Shown in pieces: positions 21,971-33,265 of a DNA stretch of 64,000 nt. A program made the translations under genes and the position numbers. The stretch's first letter is position 1; every line of letters starts with the position of its first letter. The notes beneath the pieces were generated by a model. The model saw only the letters and a program-made list of their open reading frames with translations, ran no database searches and was not told the origin of the DNA. This DNA comes from Siphonodentalium dalli (lineage: Eukaryota > Mollusca > Scaphopoda > Gadilida > Siphonodentaliidae), in contig CP136065.1 of NCBI GenBank assembly GCA_032622095.1, forward strand, positions 118,029,195 through 118,093,194. Direction: 5' to 3'.

Positions 21971-23035
21971 TAACTCGAGAACGAGTAAGAATAAATATTC
22001 CATTGAGCACTTGGACTGGTTTTGTTAATAAATGTAAGTTGTCAGCGAGATTAAGTTTCGAAGTGAGGATGAGAAAACTATCGTCATCCTTTAAAATAGT
22101 GCTATGGAGCCTGTTTAACTGTTACCTTGTGTCATAGCCAGTAGCTAGTTTTATAGTCAGTAATATTCCCGGTTTATAACTTTATATAGCCAGTGTTGTA
22201 GCCGGTCATTTAGCAATTTGTGTTTGTAGCCATTTTATAAGTCTTGTGGCCAGTAAATTTGCAGGTTAAATGATGTATTTCGATGGCAAACAAAGACAGA
22301 CAATCCATAAAAAATTGGGTCCCATTTATTACAGATTTTCAACCACAAAGTCAATTCCTGGCCTTAAAATCCATCAAATTTTGTGAGAATCAAAAGATAG
22401 TATTTCTACAGGGATAAAGACTTTTTTAATACGAGAATTAAAATGAGAATCATGATTCTGATTCTCATCGGATTTTAAAGCCTGTAATTCTATTCCACGT
22501 CCATTAGGAATTTCTGACACATCCAACAGGCCATAAAGATGCATAATCCAAAATAACTCTCACAAATTACTATTTCTTTGGCTTCGGTGTAAAAAATATT
22601 TGATTCGAGTCGAGGAACCCACCCACCAAAGCTCAGGTCTCGATTAAATTGCAGAGGGAGATGGATAACTCTAAAATCAAGTGGTAATATGGCCAAATTT
22701 CGTGATACTCAAGTGATAATACGGCCATATTTCATTGAACAACATTGATAAATAACACGTTTTGGGAAATTTTATACCATAGTTGACAGCGGTTAGCATT
22801 ATTTTGTTGTAATTAATCGATTCTGACAATAAAAGCGTATTTGGAAGAAATGTTGTTGTTGCTGTAACTTGATGATATGGGGACCCTCTGATCAGATTGA
22901 GTACCTTTAATGGAATGTCAAAGTTTCAGGCGTGAACAGCAAATAGTGGCATATAGCCAAAACCCTAATCGAAGGGACCTTTTAGTGAGTTCAAAAACCT
23001 TCTACCCTCCATCCAACCCAGTAATGTCAGGAAGT
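21971..23035. other. Unannotated stretch
   Basis: Open frames 21892-22137 (+) and 22490-22696 (-) show no known domain. A short inverted repeat, gagaatcatgattctgattctc-like, lies near 22445-22465. No gene can be supported. Confidence 0.4.
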
Positions 23036-23037
23036 AC

Positions 23038-23560
23038 AATGAACGAAAGTGTCAATGACACTGTAGCTCATCTTGGTGAGAGGACAATGTAATACATTAA
23101 AGTCAATGGAGCGATAAAGAATACGGAAAGTTTGAATGTTTAAGCAATAGCAGAGGTCAGCATGAAGAGCCATATAAAGTTGAGATAAATTGTATAAAAA
23201 ATGCAAAGAATAAAATTCAAGATGGCTGCCAGCAGTCATGTTTTCCATCGAAATTCATTCAAATTTGATAGTCCCCATCTAGAAGTGATCCTGAACAAAT
23301 ATTTAACAAATATGGCAAAAATTTTATCGCTCCCATCTATGGGTCACCATATCTTTATAAAGTTTGGCGATAATTTGATAAGGGATGTGGCATGTAGGAC
23401 ATGCTGAAGGATTTAGTCATGCAAAGAATAAAATCTGAGATGGCTGCTGGTGGCCATGTTTTTTCGGGAAAAAATTGATGGCTCCCATCTAGAGGTCACC
23501 CTGAAGATCACTACGGATGGTTGGACTGCCGCAAGGATGACGAATGCCAAACCATGGTAA
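23038..23560. repeat. Second copy of the TAGCTCAACTT-ended repeat family
   Basis: Opens with 'gaaagtgtcaatgacactgt' and 'agctcatcttgg' (23045-23075) and carries diverged internal units ('aagatggctgcc', 'ccatgtttt', 'gatag.tcccatctagaagt'). It ends near 'aaaccatggtaaaagatcaaa' and 'gccaagttgggcta' (about 23548-23592), a decayed right end. It has fewer units than the copy at 20.4 kb. Confidence 0.75.
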
Positions 23561-23706
23561 AAGATCAAACTTGAATTTGCCAAGTTGGGCTAAAAATGTG
23601 GGCAACCCATGCTTCAATTCCAGATGTAGCATATGTCAAACAATACAAAAATCAGTGCACTTCAAAGTATAGGAGAAAACACAGGTAAAAGGTATTGCTG
23701 TAAAGG

Positions 23707-23982
23707 ATGAATGAACTGCAACACATGCAACACTTCATCGATGAAACAAAAAGAAAATTCACAAGAAGAATAAAGGAGCACATATATGATATCAAGAAGA
23801 AATTTGAAAAGCCAGTCCCGAACCACTTAAATGAAGAGGGACACAGCTGGGAATATATGACATTCCAAATCATAGAGATCCTATATTGTGATCCAGATTA
23901 TGAGGAGTACAGCACACCTTTCCGCAAAAAAAACAAGAGCACGCTGTCGGGGCGTGGCATAATACGCCCGTTTCTGGAGTAG
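23707..23982 (+). pseudogene. GIY-YIG-like fragment of a Penelope-type retroelement
   Basis: An open frame of 91 codons. Residues about 11-45 (FIDETKRKFTRRIKEH, then a Lys-rich stretch) and 'PVPNHLNEEGHSWEYMTFQI' match the pattern 'YIGET.R....R..EH...I......PV..H.N..GH' seen in the C-terminal GIY-YIG-like nuclease of Penelope-like elements. The first GIY motif and any reverse transcriptase are missing upstream, so this is a 5'-truncated, dead copy. An alternative is another retroelement using the same RT-linked C-terminal domain. It continues into 'cacgctgtcggggcgtggca', which is related to the repeat starting at about 27760. Confidence 0.6.
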
Positions 23983-24574
23983 TGGGGCAAGGTTTAATTC
24001 ATTTGTTTGAAACCTTTGACTTAAGACGAAATAATAACAAAAATAAAACACAATAACTTCAAGTGTGGTATTTTTGACTGAAAAATTCACATACCAAATT
24101 TTTTATCAATCAGAAACCTCAAAATATAAACATTTTAAGTTGAAATTAATATAGCTTGTTACCAGTGAGAAATAACCACATCAACAATCATTCAATCCAA
24201 TCAAAAAAGTTTGTGGTATGAATAGTATACTTCCAAAACACCGCAATGCACATTTTCCTTGTTTGTAAAGATTAAGTCAATACATGAACCATAATCTGTA
24301 GTGGATTTCGATAAAATCTGATGAAATCCTTTGGCAACAAGACAGTTTTATAGAGAATGTTTGTCGGCAGAATGTACATTCCAATCCACATTGAAATCAC
24401 CCATAATCAGAAGCTCCTGTTTATTCTGATATTTGCATAGAAGCCTTTGCAGGTTTGCACAGTTTCCTACATGGCACTTTTCGGTGGTTTATACAGGAAA
24501 ATAAAAGGTCAGCTGACCACAGTGTCCCCCGAAAAAGTGGCAAGTCGATGCCGCTTTGTTAAAGAAATTTTTTT

Positions 24575-25180
24575 AAATGTTGAAATTTTCTAAGTCGAAA
24601 AGGGTTAATAACTCCGTAAAAAAAAAATTCCGTCATCTATATACTTGTTGCACATCTTCAATATATGGGCAACAATATTCTGAAGTTTCAAATCTCTAGG
24701 ATGAAAACTGTGGGAGGAGTTGATTACACCATGAAGGTACCCTCATACTGAAAATTATAAAAAATGTTGAAATTTTCTAAGTCGAAAAAGGTTAATAACT
24801 CTGTCAAAAAATATTATTTCCGTCAACTATATACATGTTGCACATCTTCAATACATGGGCAACAATATTCTGAAGTTTCAAATCTCTAGGATGAAAACTG
24901 TGGGAGGAGTTGATTACACCATGAAGGTACCCTCATACTGAAAATTATAAAAAATGTTGAAATTTTCTAAGTCGAAAAGGGTTAATAACTCAGTCAAAAA
25001 ATTATTTTTCCGTCATCTATATACATGTTGCACATCTTCAATATATGGGCAACAATATTCTGAAGTTTCAAATCTCTGGGATGAAATCTGTAGGAGGAGA
25101 TGATTACACCATGAAGGTACTCAAAAGTGTGACGGACGGACGAACGGACGGACGGACGGACGGACGGACCCCGTTTCTAT
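24575..25180. repeat. Three tandem ~188-bp units ending in a GACG microsatellite
   Basis: Units start at 24581, 24768 and 24958 ('tgaaattttctaagtcgaaa'). They share 'gttgcacatcttcaatatat', 'gggcaacaatattctgaagt' and 'gattacaccatgaaggtac' almost without change. The array ends at a gacg microsatellite (25131-25167) followed by 'ccccctgaaaataaattttt' and 'cgggggac'. The same 'gtcccccgaaaaa' stands before the array at 24525-24537. The flanking inverted GTCCCCC/GGGGGAC words may be element ends. Confidence 0.88.
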
Positions 25181-25209
25181 AGTCCCCCTGAAAATAAATT
25201 TTTCGGGGG

Positions 25210-25620
25210 ACAATAATAACGATATTCTCCAGACACACAGAAAACCAGGTCCTTTAAAACTTGAGTTATCTTGCGGAAACCGAATTTTTTTTTTTTAATA
25301 TTTATTTTCGGCTATTTTCAGACAAAAAAATCCTAAAACTCTGGTAAAAATGGTCGGATCGAACTCAAATTTGAACTTGACCTGCAAACTCATGTAGACA
25401 GAACCCATATTTGAAAGTCGAAAAAGGGGCATAACTCAGTCAAAACCATGCAGACGAAACCCATATTCGAACTTGATCTGTATTGTGGAGTGGTAAACTA
25501 ACATACCAAATTTGGTTCAGTTCACTCGATTCAATCTAAAGTTATCATCCTGAAACAAAAAGCGGACGGACGACAGACGAACGGACAACACATTTACATA
25601 ATATGAACGTTTTTTCAAAC
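25210..25620. repeat. 'ggccataactc' family repeat with GACG/GACA tail
   Basis: Two diverged units ('aacccatatttgaa...cttgacctg' and 'aacccatattcgaacttgat') precede a short 'cggacggacgacagacgaacgg' type tail. It is the same abundant family as at 990, 14235, 28000, 35110 and 38700. Confidence 0.65.
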
Positions 25621-26898
25621 GGGTGTATAAAAACTGGAAAAACATTGGATTTACTTGCTGGACACTTACACCCTTACGCCATCATTGTATAGAAGTTAGA
25701 GACCGAATAAAGTGCTTAAAACTTGTGACTGACTCACTATAGAGTCTGTAGTTAAGGTTTACGCTATTCACCACATGCTATGATTGGGTTGTGTACAAAT
25801 GTCCAAGTCATTCAGCACTCATAACAATTTGTTCTTATAATTTCCAACTGACATATTCCAGACAGATTGGTCAATTTCAACATGCAGTATGTGTATCGCC
25901 GTACCGGTATTGGATATAGTTACTTGGAGATATTGCCAGCTCTAGCCTAGTATCGCCATTCGCGACATATTTTCAGTACATTGAGCTACTATGTGATCTG
26001 ACACCAGGTGACATTTGAGACACTGTGTATTGGCCAGTGATTGGAGCTTCGGAGTTCCATACCAGTTAACCCAAATAGGGCAAGTACTTAAGCTAGGCAT
26101 ATATCCATGTATTAAAGTTCGTGAAATGGTACAGCACTGGACCGCCATGGGTGGACGGGTCCAAAGCGCTCCAATGACGACGGTCCAGTCTGGTCCCTGA
26201 CTCCCTGGTCCAGCCCTGGACAGAGGACTGAATCTTTTTTTTTTGCGGTCCAGTTCACATCCCAAGAGTATAGCACACCTCCCCCAAAAAAACGGGAAAA
26301 ACATTGGATTTACTTGCTAGACACTTACACCCTTCAGTCTCAATAGTCTAGAGTAGAGCACAACCCTTGTTTTTGTCGTATCTACGTACAGAATTTTGTG
26401 GAAATAATCGGCAATGAGGTATACTGCAGTATGATTTTAGAACTACCATGTTATTTTATATTATTAATTTAATATTGTTCCATCCATGTTGCCTCACTAG
26501 AATAATATTTAAAGGTCCTTAACACATGACCTACCAAAACTGGGATACAAAGATCCAAAGTTCCTAGTTTTATTGTGCAATACCAAAGAACAATGGTTTA
26601 TGCCACATATATAACAAACAGTGAACAATTAAAAAAATAAATAAAGTTGGGGAAGAAAATTTTTCACTCTATTAAAGACCATCATAACTCAGCAATAAAT
26701 GGATAGGCGAAACCCTTTCCTCGTGGATATCCCTCTATCTCCACATTTTGGATAGACATGCGGACGATTACAGATGGAACCCATTTGAATAACCCCAATA
26801 AACTTTGTTTTTGAGGGATAAAAAGCTTCTCCAATCGTTTGCCTTTGTTTTAAATCGTCAAGAAGAGTATTTATATTTAAGATCATTATTTATTATAC
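25621..26898. other. Intron of the PDE5/11-like gene or downstream DNA, unannotated
   Basis: This lies just 3' of the 26899-27036 exon on the minus strand and should hold intron sequence. Repeated 'ggtccag' words cluster at 26150-26255. No further PDE exon was recognised: I looked for the GAF-B core and the HD-domain motif and saw neither. Confidence 0.4.
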
Positions 26899-27036
26899 CT
26901 TGTTTACGTTGTCCAAAAGTAGAACCTGACACCTCTCACACTGCAGTAGGGACTGTGTGTGCATCATTATTTTACTAATCAGGTTTGCTACGTTTGTCTG
27001 TTCTTCAAATATCACTCTTGCCAAATCCAGCAGAAC
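26899..27036 (-). CDS. PDE5/PDE11-like phosphodiesterase, exon starting GAF-B
   Basis: A 138-bp exon of exactly 46 codons. It is preceded on the minus strand by a T/A-rich tract ending in AG (ttttaaaag) and followed by the donor gtataa. The peptide VLLDLARVIFEEQTNV continues with Ile-Met-Met-His-Thr-Gln and ends CERCQVLLLDNVNK. The first part matches the helix linking GAF-A to GAF-B ('NQVLLDLA..IFEEQ' in animal PDE5 and fly Pde11). 'QCERCQVLLL' matches the first strand of GAF-B, nearer to PDE11. The family hydrolyses cGMP and/or cAMP in the cytosol; GAF-A binds cyclic nucleotide and GAF-B helps dimerisation. It joins in phase to the exon at 30011-30100. The following GAF-B exons are not in the window as far as I can see. 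Confidence 0.9.
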
Positions 27037-27755
27037 CTTTTAAAAATAAAGAGGAATGGTTAAAGAATTTTGTCGTAAGTGCTGAATGTACACTGAAAAC
27101 TGAAAAACTAAAAATTCCATCTTAATACAGGGTTTAATGTACACAATGCACATATTTAATCTAGAAACTTTTATCGATTGAGCTGCGGCGGGGCAAGGAT
27201 ATATTTCGTGAAAGTGGAGTTTGAGTGAAATATGACTGCGAGCAATTATCAATGATGCAAGTGATCTGTATTTATTCCACACCATTGTGTGCTATTAGTT
27301 TAATCCATGACTGTGACCACCATTGATACTATAGCTACCACCATTGTGATTTATATTAAGTCTCATGGCTGGTAGCCATGTTTTTCAATGAAATTTGTTC
27401 AAATTTGATAGCTCCCAACTAGAGTTGATCCTAAACATTGCATGTCAATTTTAAAAACATTTCTCCTGCTATTAGTTAAATGAAATGAATTATTTATGCA
27501 TAGCAAGCTTCGATTATGAGATAATAAGAACATAGAAGTAATTTAATTTACTATATTTTGAGAAGAATGTATACTTTAATGCAATAGAAATTGGCGAACA
27601 TTCCTATGTATGGAAAGCCATGAATGCAATATTATGAGTAAACGTACCAAGATTACTTATATTAAATAATGCAATGGTATGAATCAGCTTTAGAACATGA
27701 GAAATACAACATAATATAGTAAACAAAGAGAGTGTCAGTAGCTATGATACACTAA
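27037..27755. other. Intron of the PDE5/11-like gene, no further exon seen
   Basis: Contains a short fragment of the 'gctggtagccatgttttt' repeat family (27366-27440). The open frame 27040-27285 on the minus strand reads back into the upstream intron from the exon and is not coding. Nothing else was recognised. Confidence 0.45.
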
Positions 27756-28385
27756 CAAGAGGTACGCTGTCGCGTGGCATTTGCCCCCGACCGTAGCAAT
27801 TCGGATTAAGCATGGACCAAACTGCGGATATCCGAGGAGGTCTATATGACCATTCCAAAGAAGTTCGTACAGAAATGTTGACTAAAAACCCACGGACTAA
27901 AGTCAGGAGGCATATCTTTTAATCATCACTTCTAGAAATTCCGGAAACCCAAAAACAAGTGATCCGGAAACCCAAAAACAAGCGAAAATTCAAATTTTCT
28001 AAGTTGAAAAATGGGCCATAACTCTGGCAAAAATCATCAGATCATACCCACATTCGCACTTGACATGTATTTTCATATAACTGATCCACAAAAATACGGG
28101 ATTTGCAATCGTACCACCAAAGCTCACGCTATCATCTGGAAACCCAAAAAACAAGAGCAAAATTTAATTTTCTAAGTAAAAAAAAGGGCCATAACTCTGG
28201 TGAAAATGGGTGGACGAAACCCACGCTATGCATGTAACTGTTCCCCCATGCTGCTCTATCACCATACCAAATATCAGCTAAATCTGCCCAGCCATTGCTG
28301 AACAATAATGCAAAATGTTTTGTACGGACGGACGGAGACGTCGACTATATACCCGCCGACTTCAAGTCGGGGGCATAATAACAGT
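27756..28385. repeat. Dispersed repeat bounded by GCCCCCGA / TCGGGGGC
   Basis: The left end 'aagaggtacgctgtcgcgtg' + 'gcatttgcccccgacc' and the right end 'gccgacttcaagtcgggggc' carry complementary TGCCCCCGA/TCGGGGGCA words. The interior holds 'ccgg aaacccaaaaacaag' duplicates and 'ggccataactctgg' units, and a short cggacggacgg tail. The left end is related to the end of the Penelope-like fragment at about 23938. It lies in the PDE intron. Confidence 0.65.
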
Positions 28386-29216
28386 TGAAGGTAAACCCAT
28401 CGTATTACCGGCAGGATTATGAAGTATTCAACAAAATATTAGGCCTAACAAATTTTGACAATCTTTCATTTTCCACTGTCTTCGTCTCTTTGATAGGTAA
28501 TTCAGAAATCGGGACGGGGTAATATCGGAAAGATATGACCAGTAGTTTAATAACCGATTTTACTGTTAACATCTACGGAATTCACTGTTAATATCAACCG
28601 AATTCACTAAAATGTCTACTGATTTCTCTGGTAATAATTAACATAAACAAACCCCACATTACCAGATAATGTGATTGACGTTTTCACTTTCGGTAAGATT
28701 ATGAAATACCAAAATCGGTAACAAAATCGGAAAAACTGGGATATTAACGAAAAAACTGAATTATTATATATTAGTATATATTTCGTCATCTTTTCACGAT
28801 AAAGATTTCATGCAAGCTTTTATTTTATAGTTTGATATCTCAGATATACACAAAGTGAAAGTATTTTATCGACCTTAATAGCCATTCAATATTGTTCTAA
28901 TGACATTACAATTTACAATTGACATTCATGAGGCATCAAATGTGCCCTAGATGATTACTGGATCAACCTGAAGTACTTGTGTTATGGGGTTCACAGTCAG
29001 GGCTATTGTCAGCGCTTATTATTTTTGTTCTTGTTTTATTACTAAAGTTCATATTCACTGAGCATTAACATGGTGTTATGCTCTGGTATATTTGCCAAAT
29101 TGTGATATGAAAAATCTAAGAAATGAATACGTAAATCTCGTTTTAAGTTTTATTTGGATTGACTTAGTCAATACGCAGGGAGGTGAAAACGAGTTCCACA
29201 TGGCGTGGCATTTTCA
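28386..29216. other. PDE intron, unannotated
   Basis: No repeats or exons recognised. The open frame 29092-29289 owes its length to the poly-G tract that follows and is not a gene. Confidence 0.4.

Positions 29217-29256
<40 letters not shown>
29217..29256. repeat. Homopolymer of 40 G
   Basis: An unbroken run of 40 G on the plus strand, preceded by 'ttttca' and followed by 'caatta'. On the minus strand, where the PDE gene is transcribed, it is poly-C, so the pre-mRNA would not carry the G run. Runs this long can form quadruplexes and are hard to sequence, so the length is uncertain. Confidence 0.85.
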
Positions 29257-29258
<2 letters not shown>

Positions 29259-30010
29259 ATTACATTTCTTGGCCGAAATCGACCTGTAGGAATTTTGATT
29301 TTAATTTTACTTATTCCTTTTACACGATACACTGATCAGCTGATTGTAGTGTCAAAATCAAGGTGATATTTCACAGGAGATATTTATTTTAAAAATATGT
29401 ATAGGCCTACACATGGTGTTGTTGATGATGAAATATGGATTGGTCCGACTAATAAAGCGGACATTTGTAACTGCATTTACATGTAAATATACTGGATTTA
29501 ATATTCTACTTACTGTGTATTTTGTGTATCATTACCCTGCATAGCAATTGCTTAAAACATTGATAAACTCGCCCAATTTTGTTCAATTGTTGTGTTTGCC
29601 AGACAGACAAATTGTTGAGATCCAACACACTTACCTTTGTTTGTTGTTCATATCAATTATCATAAAGTATCATATATAAAACCTATTTAAATATTCACCA
29701 TACTATACTGTGGGGGATTTGATATTCAGAACTCTGAACATTTTTTCTACCTAATAAAATGAATTTCAATGGAAGTTAAACAACATCAAAGATGTAACAT
29801 AATTACAGTTTTCTTTTCTATAAATTGACGTAAAAAAAGATTGCATTGGCTGGGGTAGTAATGTTGGTAATACACATATTGGGAAAAGGGGTAAATCTTG
29901 TCAGCAAATTGAAAACATAAGCATCTGCATCGCAATACTAGCTAGAGGTATAAACTTCATGAGGGTTTTTTCTAATTAAAGGCTTCAACAAAACATTATA
30001 ACAAACAAAC
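29257..30010. other. PDE intron, unannotated
   Basis: AT-rich sequence directly downstream (minus-strand sense) of the 30011-30100 exon. The splice donor gtttgt begins at 30010. No repeats or exons recognised. Confidence 0.45.
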
Positions 30011-30100
30011 CTGGTTGCGTCTGTTTTCTAGCTGAGAGCGCTCATATACCTGAGCATTCTTCAAGCCAATACCGCAGAAAGCCAGATATGAAGCAAAAAT
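30011..30100 (-). CDS. PDE5/PDE11-like phosphodiesterase, GAF-A C-terminal helix exon
   Basis: A 90-bp exon of exactly 30 codons, with acceptor ttgtag on one side and donor gtttgt on the other. The peptide begins [20 protein letters not shown] and ends [10 protein letters not shown]. It matches the conserved end of GAF-A and the start of the long linker helix ('FAAYLAFCGI.L.NAQLYE.S.LE..RNQ' in PDE5; 'CGIGLQNAQLFERSLLE.RRNQ' in fly Pde11). The phase-0 joins to the exons at 41151 and 26899 rebuild a continuous match, which makes the assignment firm. It is flanked upstream by an 11-kb intron that holds the DIRS element B, whose left end is 345 bp from this acceptor. Confidence 0.93.
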
Positions 30101-30444
30101 CTACAACATAAAGTAGACATGGTATGACATAATGTAGGCAAGAATATACAAACAAAGTGTCAATGATACAGAAGCTCATTTTGCTATTGGAAAGGCGCTG
30201 CAAATAGATACTGATGTCTCATTAAACAGTTTTACTGTCATGTAGTTTGTATATTGAAATGTTATCTCACATAATAAGTCTTGTTATAAAGTATGCAAAG
30301 TTTGAAAGACCTGGATTAGAATCTTCAGCACAATCTAAAGTTAAACGAGAGGCCGATCATGATTGGCAGCTGTTAACCCATACCTTGGCAACAGTAAATT
30401 ACTATGATCAGAATCATAAATGAGAGTTTTGCTGTTGAATTATA
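30101..30444. other. PDE intron between exon and DIRS element B
   Basis: Contains 'gtgtcaatgatacagaagctc' (30159-30178), a decayed left end of the TAGCTCAACTT family. It also has the block 'acgagaggccgatcatgatt' + 'ggcagctgttaacccatacc' (30347-30386), which recurs at 62650-62690. Branch point and polypyrimidine signals of the exon acceptor should be at its left edge; none is obvious beyond 'actttatgttgtag'. Confidence 0.5.
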
Positions 30445-30520
30445 GATTCTCCGACGTCACTACTCTGGAGTAGTGAAATGAGATGCGCGCGCATATCCTA
30501 TCTAGAACAGGCCCTCAGTT
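30445..30520. repeat. Element B 5' inverted terminal repeat
   Basis: 'gattctccgacgtcactact' + 'ctggagtagtg' (30445-30475) is complementary to 33980-34010. 'gatgcgcgcgcatatcctat' + 'ctagaacaggccctcag' (30482-30518) is complementary to about 34193-34230. It holds an alternating GCGCGC core in place of the GCGCATGCGC of element A. The gag start is about 190 bp downstream. Confidence 0.88.
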
Positions 30521-30708
30521 CGCGTCAATCCTTAACTTGCGACGGTTGGTAAATCGCATCGTCTACGAATTTATATTTATTCAATTGCTTTCTCGGAAAC
30601 ATTTCCTTTTTTTATTACGTCCATAATTCATAATCTTAGCCAGTTCTCTTGTGATAAAGATTATACATTTATCGCATTTTTGTTTCATTGTGTTTGGTTT
30701 AACTAAAC

Positions 30709-31566
30709 ATGGCGGACGTCCGAGAAATTACCGACAAAATTTCGGGTAAAGGCTCTGTTACAAGTAACTCTTCTTCCCGTGGAAAGAAAGGGTCCGCTAA
30801 AGACGATAATTCGAAGAGGGACTCTTCGCCTGTTAACGTAAAACAGGTGAAAGCTTCAATCGAGAGGCAATTTCAATCCCGCGTGAACTCAGTGCAAACC
30901 AGCAAAAACAAACTGATTCTCTGGAATTACTAACGCACCGAGTCACGGCAATGGAAAACCAGAGTTATGACTATGAACTCTCTGAAATCGACAGCTTTCT
31001 CGGGGAGACAGGTCATGATGACCAAGAACAGTCTGTGCCTCCTCCACCAAAATAAATTTGCAAACACGGAACAAGTTGCCGAAGATGTTCATGAGAACTT
31101 GGCAGACTTAGTGAATGGTGTGTTCCGTGAGGGTCACCCAGAAGACAAAGTTCTGGAACTCACAAAAGCCATAGGCCACCCTGGCAACTTTGGGGCTCTC
31201 ACGAAAACTTCAGTTAACCCTGAAATTTGGCGGTTACTTATGCCCAAGACAGGGGCAGAGGACATCAAACTAAGTCAGATTCAGAATTAGCTAATCAAGG
31301 CATCTGTGAACATTACGAAAGTTCTGGACATATCTGGCACTGTTCTGTCTCCAGAGGCCATTGAAATGACTTCTGATGCCCTAGCTTTGCTTGGCCACTC
31401 CAATCGTCAACTAAATCTCCGTACACTGGAGCTTCACCGGCTAGATCTCGATACAAAGTACACGGCACTGGCATCATTGGCTTTACCGTTCACTGAGCTG
31501 CTTTACGGCGATGATATGACAAAAAGTGTGCGGGAAATTCATGATATGAATAATGAGTGTTACTAG
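30709..31566 (+). pseudogene. gag-like protein of DIRS element B
   Basis: Begins at ATG 30709 in good context (aaacATGGCGG; MADVREITDKISGKG). A Ser/Lys-rich N-terminus is followed by a switch to another frame between about 30900 and 31050, which there reads acidic sequence ('DYELSEIDSFLGETGHDDQE'-type). It then returns to the first frame at about 31050. A TAG stop lies at 31288-31290. The block EAIEMTSDALALLGHSNRQL and 'LPFTELLYGDDMTKSVREI' aligns with 'LINDVLALLAHGNFQL' and 'TNFLFGDDASKTAREI' in element A. The gene is thus broken by two frameshifts and one or more stops. Confidence 0.82.
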
Positions 31567-31609
31567 TGATCTGTGTATTAATGTGCGGGGAATATTGCAT
31601 GTCATTTTG

Positions 31610-33265
31610 ATCAGTGGTGTTTACTCACCAGTGACCCTTATATCCTCGGCATGGTTAGGGGTTGTCATCTAGACCTGAAGCCAGGGTTTGACCCAATTAG
31701 GCATGCATGTCCTCGTTACCAATTTTCATCTTTGGAATGGGAGACTATTAATTCTGAAATTCACCGCTTGAAAACATTCGGTGTTTTTAAAGAGGTAACA
31801 TATAGTCCAACTGAGTTCATCTCGCCAATTTTTCTCCGCAAGAAGAAAAACTCCTCTGAAAAGAGAATAATTCTGAATCTTACCGGGTTGAATGAGTTCA
31901 TTACATATCATCATTTCAAAATGGAAACGTTTACTTCCTGTGTTACCACTTATCACCAAGAATTGTGCTCTGGCCAGTATTGACCAGAGACATGCGTACT
32001 ATTCGGTTCGCGTTTCCCCCGCAGACCAGCACAAGATGAGGTTCATTTGGGACAACCAATGTTTCCAATACACAGTACTTGCTAATGGCATATCGAGTGC
32101 CCTCCCCCCCCCCCCCCTGACTGTTCACAAAACTGTTAAAACCAGTTTATGCTGCCTTGAGACAAAAAGGCCACAAAATTAGTGGTTATATTGACAACAC
32201 ACTTTTGGTCTCAAAATCTCACGTTGGGTGTGAGAAAAGTATTGCAGTAACAATAAACCAGCTACAAACTCTGGGGTTTTTCATTAACAAGGACAAATCA
32301 GTTCTTATCCCCACTACGAAAATCAATTTTCTGGGTTTTATTATTAATTCTGTTGATATGACAGTCACTCTCCCAACAGATAAAGTCATTTTGTTGATAA
32401 AAGAGTGTCGCCGCCTGTTGGCCAAAACTAACTCTAATATTTCACAACTTGCTCCTATCCTCGGGTTAATGATAGCTAGCTTACAAGCCGTAGATTTTGG
32501 TTGACTTCACTACCGAGCTTTGGAAGCCGACAAAATTCAGGCACTAAAGATCTATAAAGGCAACTACAATGCCAATATGTCTATTTCCTACGAGGCTCGT
32601 TTAGAGCTTGATTGGTGGTGTAAAAACCTTTCCATCCAAAATCGGAAAATTCAACGACCACCTCCAGATATTATTCTTACTTCCGATTCATCGAAGATGG
32701 GGTGGGGTGGTACCTGTGGCACCCAGCACATAGGTGGGAGGTGGTTACCATCTGAAAGTTCTTTTCACATTAATTGCTTGGAGCTTAAAGTGACAGGGCT
32801 CGTTTTACATGCTTTCTGTAAAACTACGAACAACTGTCATGTGCTCCTCAAGAGCGACAATACATGCACAGTTAGCTACATTCGTGACATGGGAGGCACT
32901 AAATCTCCCATTTGTAACAAGCTAGCTTTGGACATTTGGACATTTTGTTGTCAACGAGAGATCTGGTTATCTGCCTCTTTTGTCCCAGGTGCACTTAATG
33001 AAGCAGACATTTGGTCCAGTAAGTTCAATGACAACAAAGAATGACAGCTCCATCCTGCTTACTTTAGAGAAATTGTTAAACTTTGGGGGTTGCCTCAAAC
33101 AGACATGTTTGCCTCCCGGCAAAACTCTCAACTTATGTGTCTTGGCACCCTGATCCAGGGGCTGATCACGTTGATGCATTTTCTCTGAACTGGACTAACA
33201 GTTTCTTTTATGCGTTCCCTCCTTTCAGTTTGGTAAGCGCAGTAATTCAGAAGTTGAGGAGTGAA
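31610..33265 (+). pseudogene. Reverse transcriptase-RNase H of DIRS element B
   Basis: RT starts near 31610 ('LTSDPYILGMVRG', cf. 'LLTHDPFILDVVQH' in A). Motif A is intact (ASIDQRHAYYSV). A frameshift lies near 31975 and another at a run of 14 C (32104-32117) between motifs A and C. Motif C at 32187-32201 reads Y-I-D-N-T; the second catalytic Asp is Asn. A TGA at 32502-32504 interrupts the thumb. RNase H (about 32520-33044) keeps its acidic residues: TSDSS, CLELK, KSDNT and NEAD. After a stop at 33042-33044 and a shift, the distal domain (WHPDPGADHVDAFSLNW, 33140-33200) runs into the recombinase. RT should be inactive; the RNase H fold itself looks intact. Confidence 0.9.
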
